In this document: positions 1 through 5,373 of the stretch, one piece after another | Layout of the letters: the number at the start of each line of letters is the position of its first letter | Position numbering within the stretch: the first letter of the stretch is position 1 | Origin: Gammaproteobacteria bacterium | Lineage (GTDB): Bacteria; Pseudomonadota; Gammaproteobacteria; SZUA-229 | Reading direction: 5' to 3' | Length of the DNA: 6,033 bases | Assembly (NCBI GenBank): GCA_027858635.1 | Contig: JAQICG010000131.1 | Location: forward strand, 1-6,033 | Translations under genes and position numbers: made by a program | Notes under the pieces: generated by a model | The model's input: only the letters and a program-made list of their open reading frames with translations | The model's database searches: none | Told to the model about the DNA's origin: nothing

Positions 1-21
1 GCAGTAGCATGAAACGGTGCA

Positions 22-35
22 TTGAAATTTATCAA
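22..35. promoter_or_regulatory. FNR/Anr-like palindrome, copy 1
   Basis: TTGAAATTTATCAA matches nine of ten fixed bases of TTGAT-N4-ATCAA. With its flanks (20-39) it differs from 5999-6018 at one base. In both copies the minus strand continues CAATG then ACCG (with one extra base here), as if both were the same kind of promoter. The gene it would serve lies beyond the left edge on the minus strand. Confidence 0.35.
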
Positions 36-119
36 TTTTTACTTTTCAGGCATTGTGAGCTGAAATATAAACAGAAAATTGTATGATTATGCATCTAAAT
101 AATAAGGGTACTAACAAGG

Positions 120-231
120 CATATGGAAAGGATACCCTTCAATCAAGACCGTCAGCAGCAGGGATGCTGCTGTCGAGCGTACACGGATGTATTCTCAGCG
201 CGTCTTGATTGAAGGGTATCCTTTCCATGTG
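120..231. repeat. Large inverted-repeat element, 27-bp perfect arms around two hairpins
   Basis: The arm 123-149 (ATGGAAAGGATACCCTTC...) is repeated exactly in reverse complement at 202-228, 27 of 27 bases; two of the next three outer bases also pair (120-231, 121-230). The 52-base centre holds CAGCAGCA-GGGA-TGCTGCTG (153-172), an 8-bp perfect stem, and a weaker TACA-CGGA-TGTA stem near 180-191. The result is a four-way cruciform or a long branched RNA. No T-run follows on either strand, so a simple terminator is unlikely. No target duplication or transposase is visible. It resembles a non-autonomous transposable repeat or a compound REP element. Confidence 0.6.
153..172 (+). repeat. REP-like hairpin with GGGA loop inside the large inverted repeat
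   Basis: CAGCAGCA (153-160) and TGCTGCTG (165-172) pair perfectly around the tetraloop GGGA. The core GCAGGGATGC (158-167) is identical to the apex of the MITE hairpin at 4315-4324. A second hairpin with the loop CGGA follows about ten bases later in the same orientation. No GTAG precedes this copy. Confidence 0.45.
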
Positions 232-270
232 ACTCAATAGTATATCGGTGGACTTAAGCTTTTAAATGTT

Positions 271-2958
271 TTAGTCAAATAGTCGCAGCCGGATCTGTTT
301 TTCAATTTCGATGATGACAAACAACAACACTCCGACGACGATAATCAGCAGGCTGTCTATAAAACTAACCGCTTCTGTGCTGAATACGGTCTGAAAAAAC
401 GGCCAGTAGGTAATCGCTAGCTGGCCGATTACAACAAAGCTTATTGCCAGCCATACCGCCCGGGTACCGCGTATCATCCTCCACGTTAATGAAATCTGCG
501 AGATATTACGGATAAACAACAGGTGAAATATCTCCATGATCACCAATGTATTCATGGCAATAGTGCGTGACAGCTCCAACGAGTATCCCTGTGCAAGGGC
601 ATAAGCATGAATGCCGAAGACACCGACCAGAAACAGTGCAGTCACCAGTATGATGTGCCATACCAGTTCGCCGGTTAACAGCGGCTGGTTACGCGGGCGC
701 GGAGGCCGCTTCATGGCATCTTCCTGAGTGGGTTCGAAAGCGAGGGCGATGCCCAGTGATACTGCGGTGATCATGTTGACCCAGAGAATCTGGATAGGGG
801 TGATCGGCAACGCCATGCCCAGCATCAACGCCAGCATGATGGTCGAGGCCTCACCGCCGTTGGTGGGCAGTGTCCAGCTGATGACTTTCTTGATGTTGTC
901 ATACACCGTGCGGCCTTCGCGCACGGCGGCAGCGATGGAGGCGAAATTGTCATCGGCCAGCACCAGTTCCGAGGCCTCCTTGGCGGCTTCGCTGCCTTTC
1001 TGTCCCATGGCGATACCGGCATCGGCACGTTTCAACGCCGGTGCATCATTGACGCCATCGCCGGTCATGGCCACGACTAGCTCGTGAGATTGCAGCGCGG
1101 TCACCAGCCGCAGTTTATGCTCCGGACTGGCGCGCGCAAATACATCGGTCTCCATGACTGCCTCGCGCAGTTCGGCAACGTCCAGCTTATTAATGTCGGT
1201 GCCGGTCAGAACTTTGTCGGCGTGTTTCAGGCCGATCTGCTGACCGATAGCTCCGGCTGTAGCGGCGTGATCACCGGTGATCATCTTTACGCTAATGCCT
1301 GCATTGTGACACTCTTCTACAGCGTCGATGGTTTCTTTTCGGGGCGGATCGATAAGTCCGACCATGCCCAGCAGTAGTAGTGAATCTTCGATATCACTGT
1401 GTTCCAGCACGGTGTGCTCAGGTTTTATCGGTTTCATGGCCAGTGCCAGCACCCGCTGACCCTGTGCCGCAATTTTATCAGCCCGTTCGTGCCATTCGTC
1501 TTTGTTCAGTGGCGAGCTATCGTTCTTACCACTGCGCTGCTGATGGCACATGGATAAAATGGTTTCCGGCGCACCCTTGACGAAGATGAAGGCATGATCT
1601 TCGTGATCGTGATTGAGGGTTGCCATGTATTTATGCAGGGCATCAAAGGGAATCTCATCAGTGCGGGTCCACTGTTTGAGCTGTTCTTTGTAATTTATTC
1701 CCGCACGACCTGCGAATGCCAGTAGCGCCCCTTCCATGGGATCACCTTCAACGCTCCAGCCGGCCTGATTATTTTTCAGTTCGGCGTCGTTACAGAGCAG
1801 GGCGGCACGCGCCATCTCTATCAAAGTCGGATAATCGCCGACGACGATGCTTTCACCTTTCTGTTTAATTTCACCTGCCGGCTCATAGCCTTCGCCATGA
1901 ACATTGAATATCCGCTCATCAACCGCGACTGTGGCGACACTCATTTCGTTACGCGTGAGTGTCCCAGTTTTATCGGCACAGATCACCGACACCGAACCCA
2001 GTGTTTCGATTGCAGGCATACGCCGGATAATGGCATTGCGACGGGCCATGGCCTGCACGCCCACAGCCAGGGTAATAGTCAGTACCGCCGGCAGGCCTTC
2101 GGGAATGGCTGCGACAATCAGACCGACTACCGCCATAAACAGCTCGGTAAAATCGTGATGCAGCAAGAAATAGCCGATGGATAGAATCAGTACGGCGACA
2201 GCGATAATAAACAGGGTCAGTTTTTTGGCGAAGGCGTCCATCTGTTCGACCAGGGGCGTGGTCAGGGTTTGTACTTCGGAGAGCATGCCGCTGATGCGAC
2301 CGACTTCAGTGTCCTCACCAATCACCACCACTATGCCTTTGCCCTGACCGCTGGTGACCGTGGTGCCGCTGAAAGCCAGACAGCTGCGATCACCCAGTGG
2401 AGCATTGACATCAACAGGCTCAGTTTGTTTTTGAACAGCAATGGATTCGCCGGTGAGGATGGCTTCTTGTATCTGTAGGCCGCGCAACTTGAAGAGGCGC
2501 AGATCAGCAGGCACCTTGTCACCAGCCTCTAGCAGCACGATATCACCAGGTACCAGCGCTTCACCTTCAACAGTCTGGCGATGTCCGTCACGCAGTACCG
2601 AGGCTTTAGGTGCGAGCATGTTGCGAATTGCATCCATCGCCATTTCCGCTTTGCCTTCCTGAATAAATCCGATAATGGCGTTGATGATCACAACAGCGAG
2701 AATAACCGAAGTGTCGACCCAGTGTTCCAGCAAAGCGGTAATGACAGCGGCACCGATAAGCACATAGATGAGAATGTTGTCGAACTGATGCAAAAAACGT
2801 TTTAAGAAGCTGCTTTTTTCGGCCTGTGGCAGACGGTTAGGCCCATATATTTCTTGTTTGAGTCGGACCTCGTCTTCACCGAGACCATCGGCTCTGGTCT
2901 CAAGTTCTGAAAGTACCTGTTCTTTGGTTTTATCGTGCCAGTTGTTTTTGTCAGACAT
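271..2958 (-). CDS. P2-type cation-transporting ATPase (Ca2+/Na+ pump-like, HAD superfamily)
   Basis: An 895-residue inner-membrane ion pump driven by ATP, complete at both ends. In order: N-terminal cation-ATPase domain (about 5-75); M1-M2 (about 61-100); actuator domain with the TGES dephosphorylation loop (169-172); M3-M4 (about 246-300) with PEGLP (286-290); phosphorylation site DKTGT with acceptor Asp329; nucleotide-binding domain with KGAPE (461-465); hinge motifs DPPR (537-540), TGD (561-563) and TGDGVNDAP (632-640); then M5-M10 (about 693-884). Cation-site positions known from SERCA are mostly kept: Glu287 in M4, Asn700 and Glu703 in M5, Asn728 and Thr731 in M6, Glu809 in M8. The M6 Asp of SERCA is Ala732. 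The WVNMITA...LAFEP stretch recalls bacterial CtpF-like pumps more than SERCA or PacL, so the exported ion (Ca2+, Na+ or another) is unsettled. The start follows an AT-rich leader without a clear Shine-Dalgarno site, but MSDKNNWHDK... is a normal N terminus for the family. It stands alone, 77 bp after the upstream gene. Confidence 0.96.
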   Translation of the reverse strand: MSDKNNWHDKTKEQVLSELETRADGLGEDEVRLKQEIYGPNRLPQAEKSSFLKRFLHQFDNILIYVLIGAAVITALLEHWVDTSVILAVVIINAIIGFIQEGKAEMAMDAIRNMLAPKASVLRDGHRQTVEGEALVPGDIVLLEAGDKVPADLRLFKLRGLQIQEAILTGESIAVQKQTEPVDVNAPLGDRSCLAFSGTTVTSGQGKGIVVVIGEDTEVGRISGMLSEVQTLTTPLVEQMDAFAKKLTLFIIAVAVLILSIGYFLLHHDFTELFMAVVGLIVAAIPEGLPAVLTITLAVGVQAMARRNAIIRRMPAIETLGSVSVICADKTGTLTRNEMSVATVAVDERIFNVHGEGYEPAGEIKQKGESIVVGDYPTLIEMARAALLCNDAELKNNQAGWSVEGDPMEGALLAFAGRAGINYKEQLKQWTRTDEIPFDALHKYMATLNHDHEDHAFIFVKGAPETILSMCHQQRSGKNDSSPLNKDEWHERADKIAAQGQRVLALAMKPIKPEHTVLEHSDIEDSLLLLGMVGLIDPPRKETIDAVEECHNAGISVKMITGDHAATAGAIGQQIGLKHADKVLTGTDINKLDVAELREAVMETDVFARASPEHKLRLVTALQSHELVVAMTGDGVNDAPALKRADAGIAMGQKGSEAAKEASELVLADDNFASIAAAVREGRTVYDNIKKVISWTLPTNGGEASTIMLALMLGMALPITPIQILWVNMITAVSLGIALAFEPTQEDAMKRPPRPRNQPLLTGELVWHIILVTALFLVGVFGIHAYALAQGYSLELSRTIAMNTLVIMEIFHLLFIRNISQISLTWRMIRGTRAVWLAISFVVIGQLAITYWPFFQTVFSTEAVSFIDSLLIIVVGVLLFVIIEIEKQIRLRLFD

Positions 2959-2989
2959 ATTTTTTGTTTCGAAGTTGGAAACCTGATTT

Positions 2990-2998
2990 ATTCTAGCA
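2990..2998 (-). promoter_or_regulatory. Candidate extended -10 promoter of the P-type ATPase gene
   Basis: On the minus strand this reads TGCTAGAAT, an extended -10 element (TGn plus TAGAAT, five of six matches to TATAAT). No good -35 is visible, as expected for extended -10 promoters. Transcription would begin near 2983, leaving a leader of about 25 nt before the ATG at 2958. It lies in the 77-bp gap after the 3036-3359 gene. This is inference from sequence only. Confidence 0.35.
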
Positions 2999-3035
2999 GC
3001 GGCTGATAATTTTAATTTGGTTTAGATAGTTTTTT

Positions 3036-3359
3036 TCAGTCATGTACAATAATGCGATTTTGCTTGCTGTCAATATCAACCAGCGAACTCGACTCTAAAC
3101 ATGCATCAGCGACAGTGTTCAATCCTGGAAGTTTATTTTTTGTCGCCAACTGTTGCAAAGTTTTATGACCGTCGCAGTTATAAAAAATACCCGTATCCGA
3201 CTGGTGCTGACAGCCGAATGAATCGGTATCCACAGAACTGTCAAAGTTATCCAGCATCTGTAAAATAACCGGCTCCTGATGAAGAATCTGGGCGCTGGCT
3301 TTTTCGGGCGCATTGCTTTCTTTCCAGTCTAAAACCGGCATGTTGTCATAGTCGCGCAT
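3036..3359 (-). CDS. Small soluble protein of unknown function (weak PqqD-like resemblance)
   Basis: A 107-residue protein with no signal peptide or membrane segment. The ATG at 3359 has a good Shine-Dalgarno site, GGAG, seven to eight bases upstream, which supports a real gene and this start. Cysteines are at 50, 62 and 87. The C-terminal half (about residues 58-97) contains CDGHKTLQQLA followed by a helical stretch and ESSSLVDID. That pattern (DG.+T...LA, then a short helix ending in a 'gLv' strand) loosely resembles the winged-helix PqqD/RRE fold that binds precursor peptides. However, no radical SAM enzyme or precursor peptide is visible nearby, so I do not assign that role. It lies 178 bp after the membrane protein gene and 77 bp before the ATPase, with no sign of translational coupling to either. 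Function unknown. Confidence 0.72.
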   Translation of the reverse strand: MRDYDNMPVLDWKESNAPEKASAQILHQEPVILQMLDNFDSSVDTDSFGCQHQSDTGIFYNCDGHKTLQQLATKNKLPGLNTVADACLESSSLVDIDSKQNRIIVHD

Positions 3360-3427
3360 TGTTTTACTCCGAGATGTTATTAAAAAATTCTTACCGCTGA
3401 GGCGCGGAGAAGGTCGTCTTTTTTATA

Positions 3428-3457
3428 AATAAATGTTCGATGTAAGATGCATGTAAA
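3428..3457 (-). promoter_or_regulatory. Possible promoter of the 3036-3359 gene
   Basis: On the minus strand TTTACA (3452-3457, five of six matches to the sigma70 -35) is followed after 18 bases by TTTATT (3428-3433, four of six matches to the -10). The tract is AT-rich and lies 70-100 bp before the ATG at 3359. AT-rich DNA yields such matches easily, so this is only a candidate. The rest of the 178-bp gap shows nothing else convincing. Confidence 0.2.
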
Positions 3458-3537
3458 AAATAGATGTGAATACGCATCTCATATTCAATATTTTTTCTGC
3501 ACCACTAAGCTGGATGCCTTCGATCTGAAATTTGAAA

Positions 3538-3921
3538 TTAGTCCGGTGGTTTGTCCGTGCCCATCGGTTGCCAGGGTGGTTTACGGGCCAGCCATCGAGC
3601 CAGGATAATGGCGGGAATGAATACCAGCGCAAGGAAAAGCACTGCCGGGACAGGCTTGCTGAGCGCTTCGCCCAGATCGAGTTTGTAAGCCAGCCATGCC
3701 AGCAGATTGAAGAAAACCGATGCGCTGACTACAAATGCAGAGATGAAAATGAGATAAGCGGCGAGTGGTTTCTGTTTCGGGTGGCGAATACGGGCGACGT
3801 ATGGAATGGCGGCGGCGAGAATAAGCACACCGAACATAATGTTGAGGTTGTAAACCAGCAGAGGATGCAGGATATATTCAAACACGGGATATTTCTGATC
3901 TATAGGTGAATCGGCCAACAC
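3538..3921 (-). CDS. Small integral membrane protein of unknown function, three predicted helices
   Basis: About 127 residues, strongly hydrophobic, with three likely membrane helices at about 21-43, 53-78 and 91-111. Basic loops (RIRHPKQKP at 44-52; ARKPPW near 112-117) separate or follow them, and the tail is short and proline-rich. I do not recognise a family. The start is uncertain. This frame opens just after a TGA and offers GTG at 3921 or TTG at 3918, but the best Shine-Dalgarno site (GGAGA, 3936-3940) is seven bases before an ATG at 3928 in another frame and 14 bases before this GTG. Either a short leader peptide overlaps the gene, or there is an indel near the start, or translation begins later at Met29. 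The long antisense frame over this region is polar and repeat-poor, the expected shadow of a hydrophobic gene. Two hairpins lie just upstream in the leader. Confidence 0.65.
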   Translation of the reverse strand: MLADSPIDQKYPVFEYILHPLLVYNLNIMFGVLILAAAIPYVARIRHPKQKPLAAYLIFISAFVVSASVFFNLLAWLAYKLDLGEALSKPVPAVLFLALVFIPAIILARWLARKPPWQPMGTDKPPD

Positions 3922-3935
3922 AGCTCATTGATAAA

Positions 3936-3940
3936 TCTCC
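3936..3940 (-). promoter_or_regulatory. Shine-Dalgarno site (GGAGA) that fits a different start frame
   Basis: GGAGA on the minus strand lies seven bases before ATG 3926-3928, which opens a 16-codon frame ending at 3878, and 14 bases before the GTG of the membrane protein. The spacing favours the ATG. This decides how the start of the 3538-3921 gene should be read: leader peptide, frameshift, or non-standard spacing. Confidence 0.4.
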
Positions 3941-3945
3941 ACTCT

Positions 3946-3995
3946 GTCAGGACATCATGCCATTGATGTAACAGTGGCATGATCCTGACTTTTTT
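3946..3995 (+). terminator. Intrinsic terminator-like hairpin, plus strand
   Basis: The left arm 3946-3962 (GTCAGGA, a two-base CA bulge, TCATGCCA) pairs fully with the right arm 3975-3989 (TGGCATGA TCCTGAC) around a 12-base loop. Six T residues follow directly at 3990-3995. Stem strength and T-run are those of a Rho-independent terminator for transcription on the plus strand. On the minus strand no T-run follows the stem. No plus-strand gene is supported in the window, so the transcript it would end is unknown. For minus-strand genes it would be a leader hairpin before the 3538-3921 gene. Confidence 0.6.
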
Positions 3996-4018
3996 GCTCA
4001 GGTCAAAACAACCTGAGC
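3996..4018. repeat. Second hairpin, 8-bp perfect inverted repeat
   Basis: GCTCAGGT (3996-4003) and ACCTGAGC (4011-4018) form an 8-bp perfect stem with a seven-base loop, CAAAACA. It abuts the T-run of the preceding terminator-like hairpin. Read on the plus strand it is followed by TCATTTTC, too poor in T for a strong terminator. It may be a backup terminator or part of a structured leader for the minus-strand membrane protein gene. Confidence 0.45.
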
Positions 4019-4026
4019 TCATTTTC

Positions 4027-4229
4027 TCAGTAGCAAATGCCGAAACCGTCATCTTCTGTCAATGGCGGCACTTTCAGGCCGGCGATACACATGCCTTGTC
4101 CAACCGGACCTTCTTTCGGAAAAAGCTGACGTAAATATTCGTCCACCCTGATCTTCATTCCAGTTTTTCAGATCGATTTCCCTATCTGCGCGTTTTGGGC
4201 TGGGCAGGTCCGGGTTCTCTACAATCTTT
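4027..4229 (-). pseudogene. Remnant of a small gene, split between two frames and cut by a MITE
   Basis: Two minus-strand frames look partly coding. The first continues out of the MITE and reads RKIVENPDLPSPKRADREIDLKNW before drifting into low-plausibility sequence that ends at 4049. The second, one base forward, starts at ATG 4156-4158 and runs 43 codons to a TGA at 4027, ending GLKVPPLTEDDGFGICY, which looks like a natural C terminus. It has a TGA four codons before its ATG and no good Shine-Dalgarno site. The simplest reading is one small gene with a frameshift near 4158 whose 5' end was displaced by the element at 4230-4439; its first 22 or so codons in the open frame are MITE sequence. 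Alternatively the 43-codon frame is an independent small protein with Cys24 and Cys42. I recognise neither part. Confidence 0.35.
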
Positions 4230-4439
4230 CTAGGAGCCTGACCGAGAATAGCGTCTGTAGCGAGGGGCGGCAATTTTGAGTCAGATTTTTCGATCATTTG
4301 AGGCGAGTAGTGGTGCAGGGATGCACCGTTTACGGACCTAACGGATGGAATAGTTGCGCTATTTAACGATAATGATCGGGAAGTATGGCCAAAATCGCAG
4401 TTCCGCAGTAAGACAGTCTATTCTCGGTCAGGCTCCTAG
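4230..4439. mobile_element. MITE-like element, 210 bp, no transposase
   Basis: The ends are 22-bp perfect inverted repeats: the strand beginning CTAGGAGCCTGACCGAGAAT at 4230 is matched in reverse complement at 4418-4439. Weaker similarity continues inward, including an ATTTT block and an exact 8-bp CGATCATT (4291-4298) whose reverse complement lies at 4371-4378, the mirrored position. So the repeats extend about 69 bp imperfectly. The middle holds a GTAG-preceded hairpin (4307-4327) and a small AATAG/CTATT stem (4349-4363). No frame long enough for a transposase is present, so it would depend on a related insertion sequence elsewhere. The outermost CTAG is palindromic, so a CTAG or TA target duplication cannot be told from the repeat. 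The ends recall those of some IS families, but I cannot name one safely. Confidence 0.7.
4307..4327 (+). repeat. REP-like hairpin with GTAG flank inside the MITE
   Basis: GTAG (4307-4310) is followed one base later by GGTGCA-GGGA-TGCACC (4312-4327), a 6-bp perfect stem with a GGGA tetraloop. A GTAG next to a short palindrome is the hallmark of REP sequences moved by RAYT (TnpA-REP) transposases. The core GCAGGGATGC is identical to the hairpin core at 158-167. The assignment rests on shape and the GTAG only; a copy count across the genome is needed. Confidence 0.45.
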
Positions 4440-4494
4440 TGCCCTGCATGTCGCTGCACCTCTAATTAAAATAAAAAAGGGTCGACAGAAAACT

Positions 4495-5079
4495 TTATGT
4501 TGCGAAGTTTTTCACGACGAAATCCCAGTTTACAAGCTGCCAGAAGGCGTCGAGATATTTGGGGCGCGCGTTCCGGTAATCAATATAATAGGCGTGCTCC
4601 CAGACATCACAAGTGAGCAGGGGTTGCTGGTCTTCGGTCATCGGATTTCCCGCATTGCTGGTGTTGACAATCTCCAGCCGGCCATCAGAATTTTTTACCA
4701 ACCAAGTCCAGCCTGAACCGAAATTTCCGATGGCTGAATCGGTAAATTTTTCCTTGAATTCGTCGAAATTATTGAATGTATCATCGATGGCCGCAGCCAG
4801 TTCACCTTCAGGTTTGCCACCACCATCAGGACTCATGCAGTTCCAGTAAAAGCTGTGATTCCATACCTGGGCGGCGTTGTTAAATATGCCGCCGGATGCG
4901 CCCTTAATTATCTCCTCTAGTGTGGATGATTCGAATTCTGTGTTCTTTATCAGTGTATTCAATTTGTTCACATAAGTCGCGTGATGCTTGCCGTAATGGT
5001 ATTGCATCGTTTCCGCAGAGATGTGCGGCTCAAGTGCGTTTTCTTCGTACGGTAGTGGGGGGAGATTGTGTTCTGTCAT
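4495..5079 (-). CDS. sodB: Iron superoxide dismutase
   Basis: Converts superoxide to oxygen and hydrogen peroxide in the cytoplasm; 194 residues, the usual length, no signal peptide. Both SOD domains are complete: the N-terminal helical hairpin opens LPPLPYEENALEPHISAET and the C-terminal domain ends LVNWDFVVKNFAT. Metal ligands are His28 (YHYGKHH), His75 (VWNHSFYW), Asp158 and His162 (DVWEHAYYIDYRNARP). Gln71 in NNAAQVWNH is the second-sphere glutamine typical of Fe-SOD; Mn-SODs carry their glutamine in the C-terminal domain, with Gly at this site. Cys157 next to ligand Asp158 replaces the Val of E. coli SodB. I chose ATG 5079 over an upstream TTG at 5097 because MTEHNLPPLPY matches the family N terminus; a weak ACAGG lies nine bases upstream. 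A Fur box 55-73 bp upstream suggests iron control. Downstream is a T-rich tract and then, 55 bp on, the MITE. Confidence 0.98.
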   Translation of the reverse strand: MTEHNLPPLPYEENALEPHISAETMQYHYGKHHATYVNKLNTLIKNTEFESSTLEEIIKGASGGIFNNAAQVWNHSFYWNCMSPDGGGKPEGELAAAIDDTFNNFDEFKEKFTDSAIGNFGSGWTWLVKNSDGRLEIVNTSNAGNPMTEDQQPLLTCDVWEHAYYIDYRNARPKYLDAFWQLVNWDFVVKNFAT

Positions 5080-5373
5080 AATGTTCAGCCTGTCCAATTG
5101 AGGGTTAATAATGCTTTGATTTCATCGGTTTAGATTAATGATAATCATGTTCATAACTATGCACACTTAAACCTGAATCCGTGGTTTAAACGTGGATGCA
5201 TGGTGCAAGATATTGGTTTCACAGGGTTTTCAAAAAATCTTAGTTTCACCCTTAGGTTAAGCGGGTATTTTTTGATCCGCTGTGAAATCAAGAGCTTGTG
5301 CAAGGCGCTGCGGTTAAGCCACGGGTTCAGGTTAAATATAACATATCCACTGCTCTATTGTTGAGGAGTGATC
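5080..5373. other. Intergenic gap between the coiled-coil protein gene and sodB
   Basis: No gene is supported here. Besides the Fur box, it holds short structures: TTAAACC (5167-5173) against GGTTTAA (5183-5189) with a nine-base loop; AGCGGGT (5260-5266) against ATCCGCT (5275-5281), a stem with one G-T pair and a T-rich loop; and TTTCAC (5244-5249) against GTGAAA (5282-5287) enclosing it. GGTTAA occurs three times (5255, 5312, 5330). None has a T-run in the right place to be a clear terminator on either strand. A small RNA is possible but I see no convincing promoter-terminator pair. Confidence 0.4.
5134..5152. promoter_or_regulatory. Fur box upstream of sodB
   Basis: ATTAATGATAATCATGTTC matches 15 of 19 bases of the Fur consensus GATAATGATAATCATTATC, including the whole central AATGATAATCAT. 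It sits 55-73 bp before the sodB ATG. On the minus strand it contains TATCAT (5138-5143), a good -10 with a poor -35 (TGTGCA, 5160-5165, spacing 16), so Fur bound here would probably cover the sodB promoter. No competing gene on the plus strand is evident. Confidence 0.7.

Larger units (their letters stand above)
1..270. other. Non-coding region downstream of the ATPase gene
   Basis: No gene is supported. It contains the FNR/Anr-like palindrome at 22-35, an AT-rich stretch to about 115, and the large inverted-repeat element at 120-231. The ATPase stop lies at 271. Minus-strand transcripts leaving that gene would run into the large palindrome, which could stop or protect them, but no T-run follows either arm. 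Confidence 0.5.

Noticed and set aside
123..212. 29-codon plus-strand frame (MERIPFNQD...) starting at the left arm of the large inverted repeat, with AAGG upstream
   Set aside because: It lies wholly within the palindrome and reads through its hairpins, giving QQQGCCC. The repeat structure explains the sequence better than coding.
728..2805. Several plus- and minus-strand frames of 60-120 codons inside the ATPase gene
   Set aside because: All lie within a complete, motif-rich ATPase reading frame and show no domain features of their own.
3382..3407. Possible terminator CCGC-loop-GCGG followed by a T-run (minus strand) after the membrane protein gene
   Set aside because: Only four base pairs and six bases between stem and T-run; too weak.
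3423..3632. 69-residue minus-strand frame overlapping the 3' end of the membrane protein gene
   Set aside because: Overlaps the better gene out of frame, has no Shine-Dalgarno site, and its tail is translated AT-rich intergenic DNA.
3532..3909. 125-residue plus-strand frame opposite the membrane protein gene
   Set aside because: Its polar, Gln/Asn/Glu-rich composition is the expected antisense of hydrophobic codons, and the minus strand gives three coherent membrane helices. The plus-strand terminator beyond it is noted, but not enough to call a gene.
4354..4716. 120-residue plus-strand frame running from the MITE into sodB
   Set aside because: Antisense to a certain sodB and begins inside the MITE; no start signal or recognisable protein.
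5153..5345. RyhB/PrrF-like small RNA driven from the Fur box on the plus strand
   Set aside because: The only -10 candidates near 5154 lack a -35 at proper spacing, and no stem with a following T-run is present before 5345.
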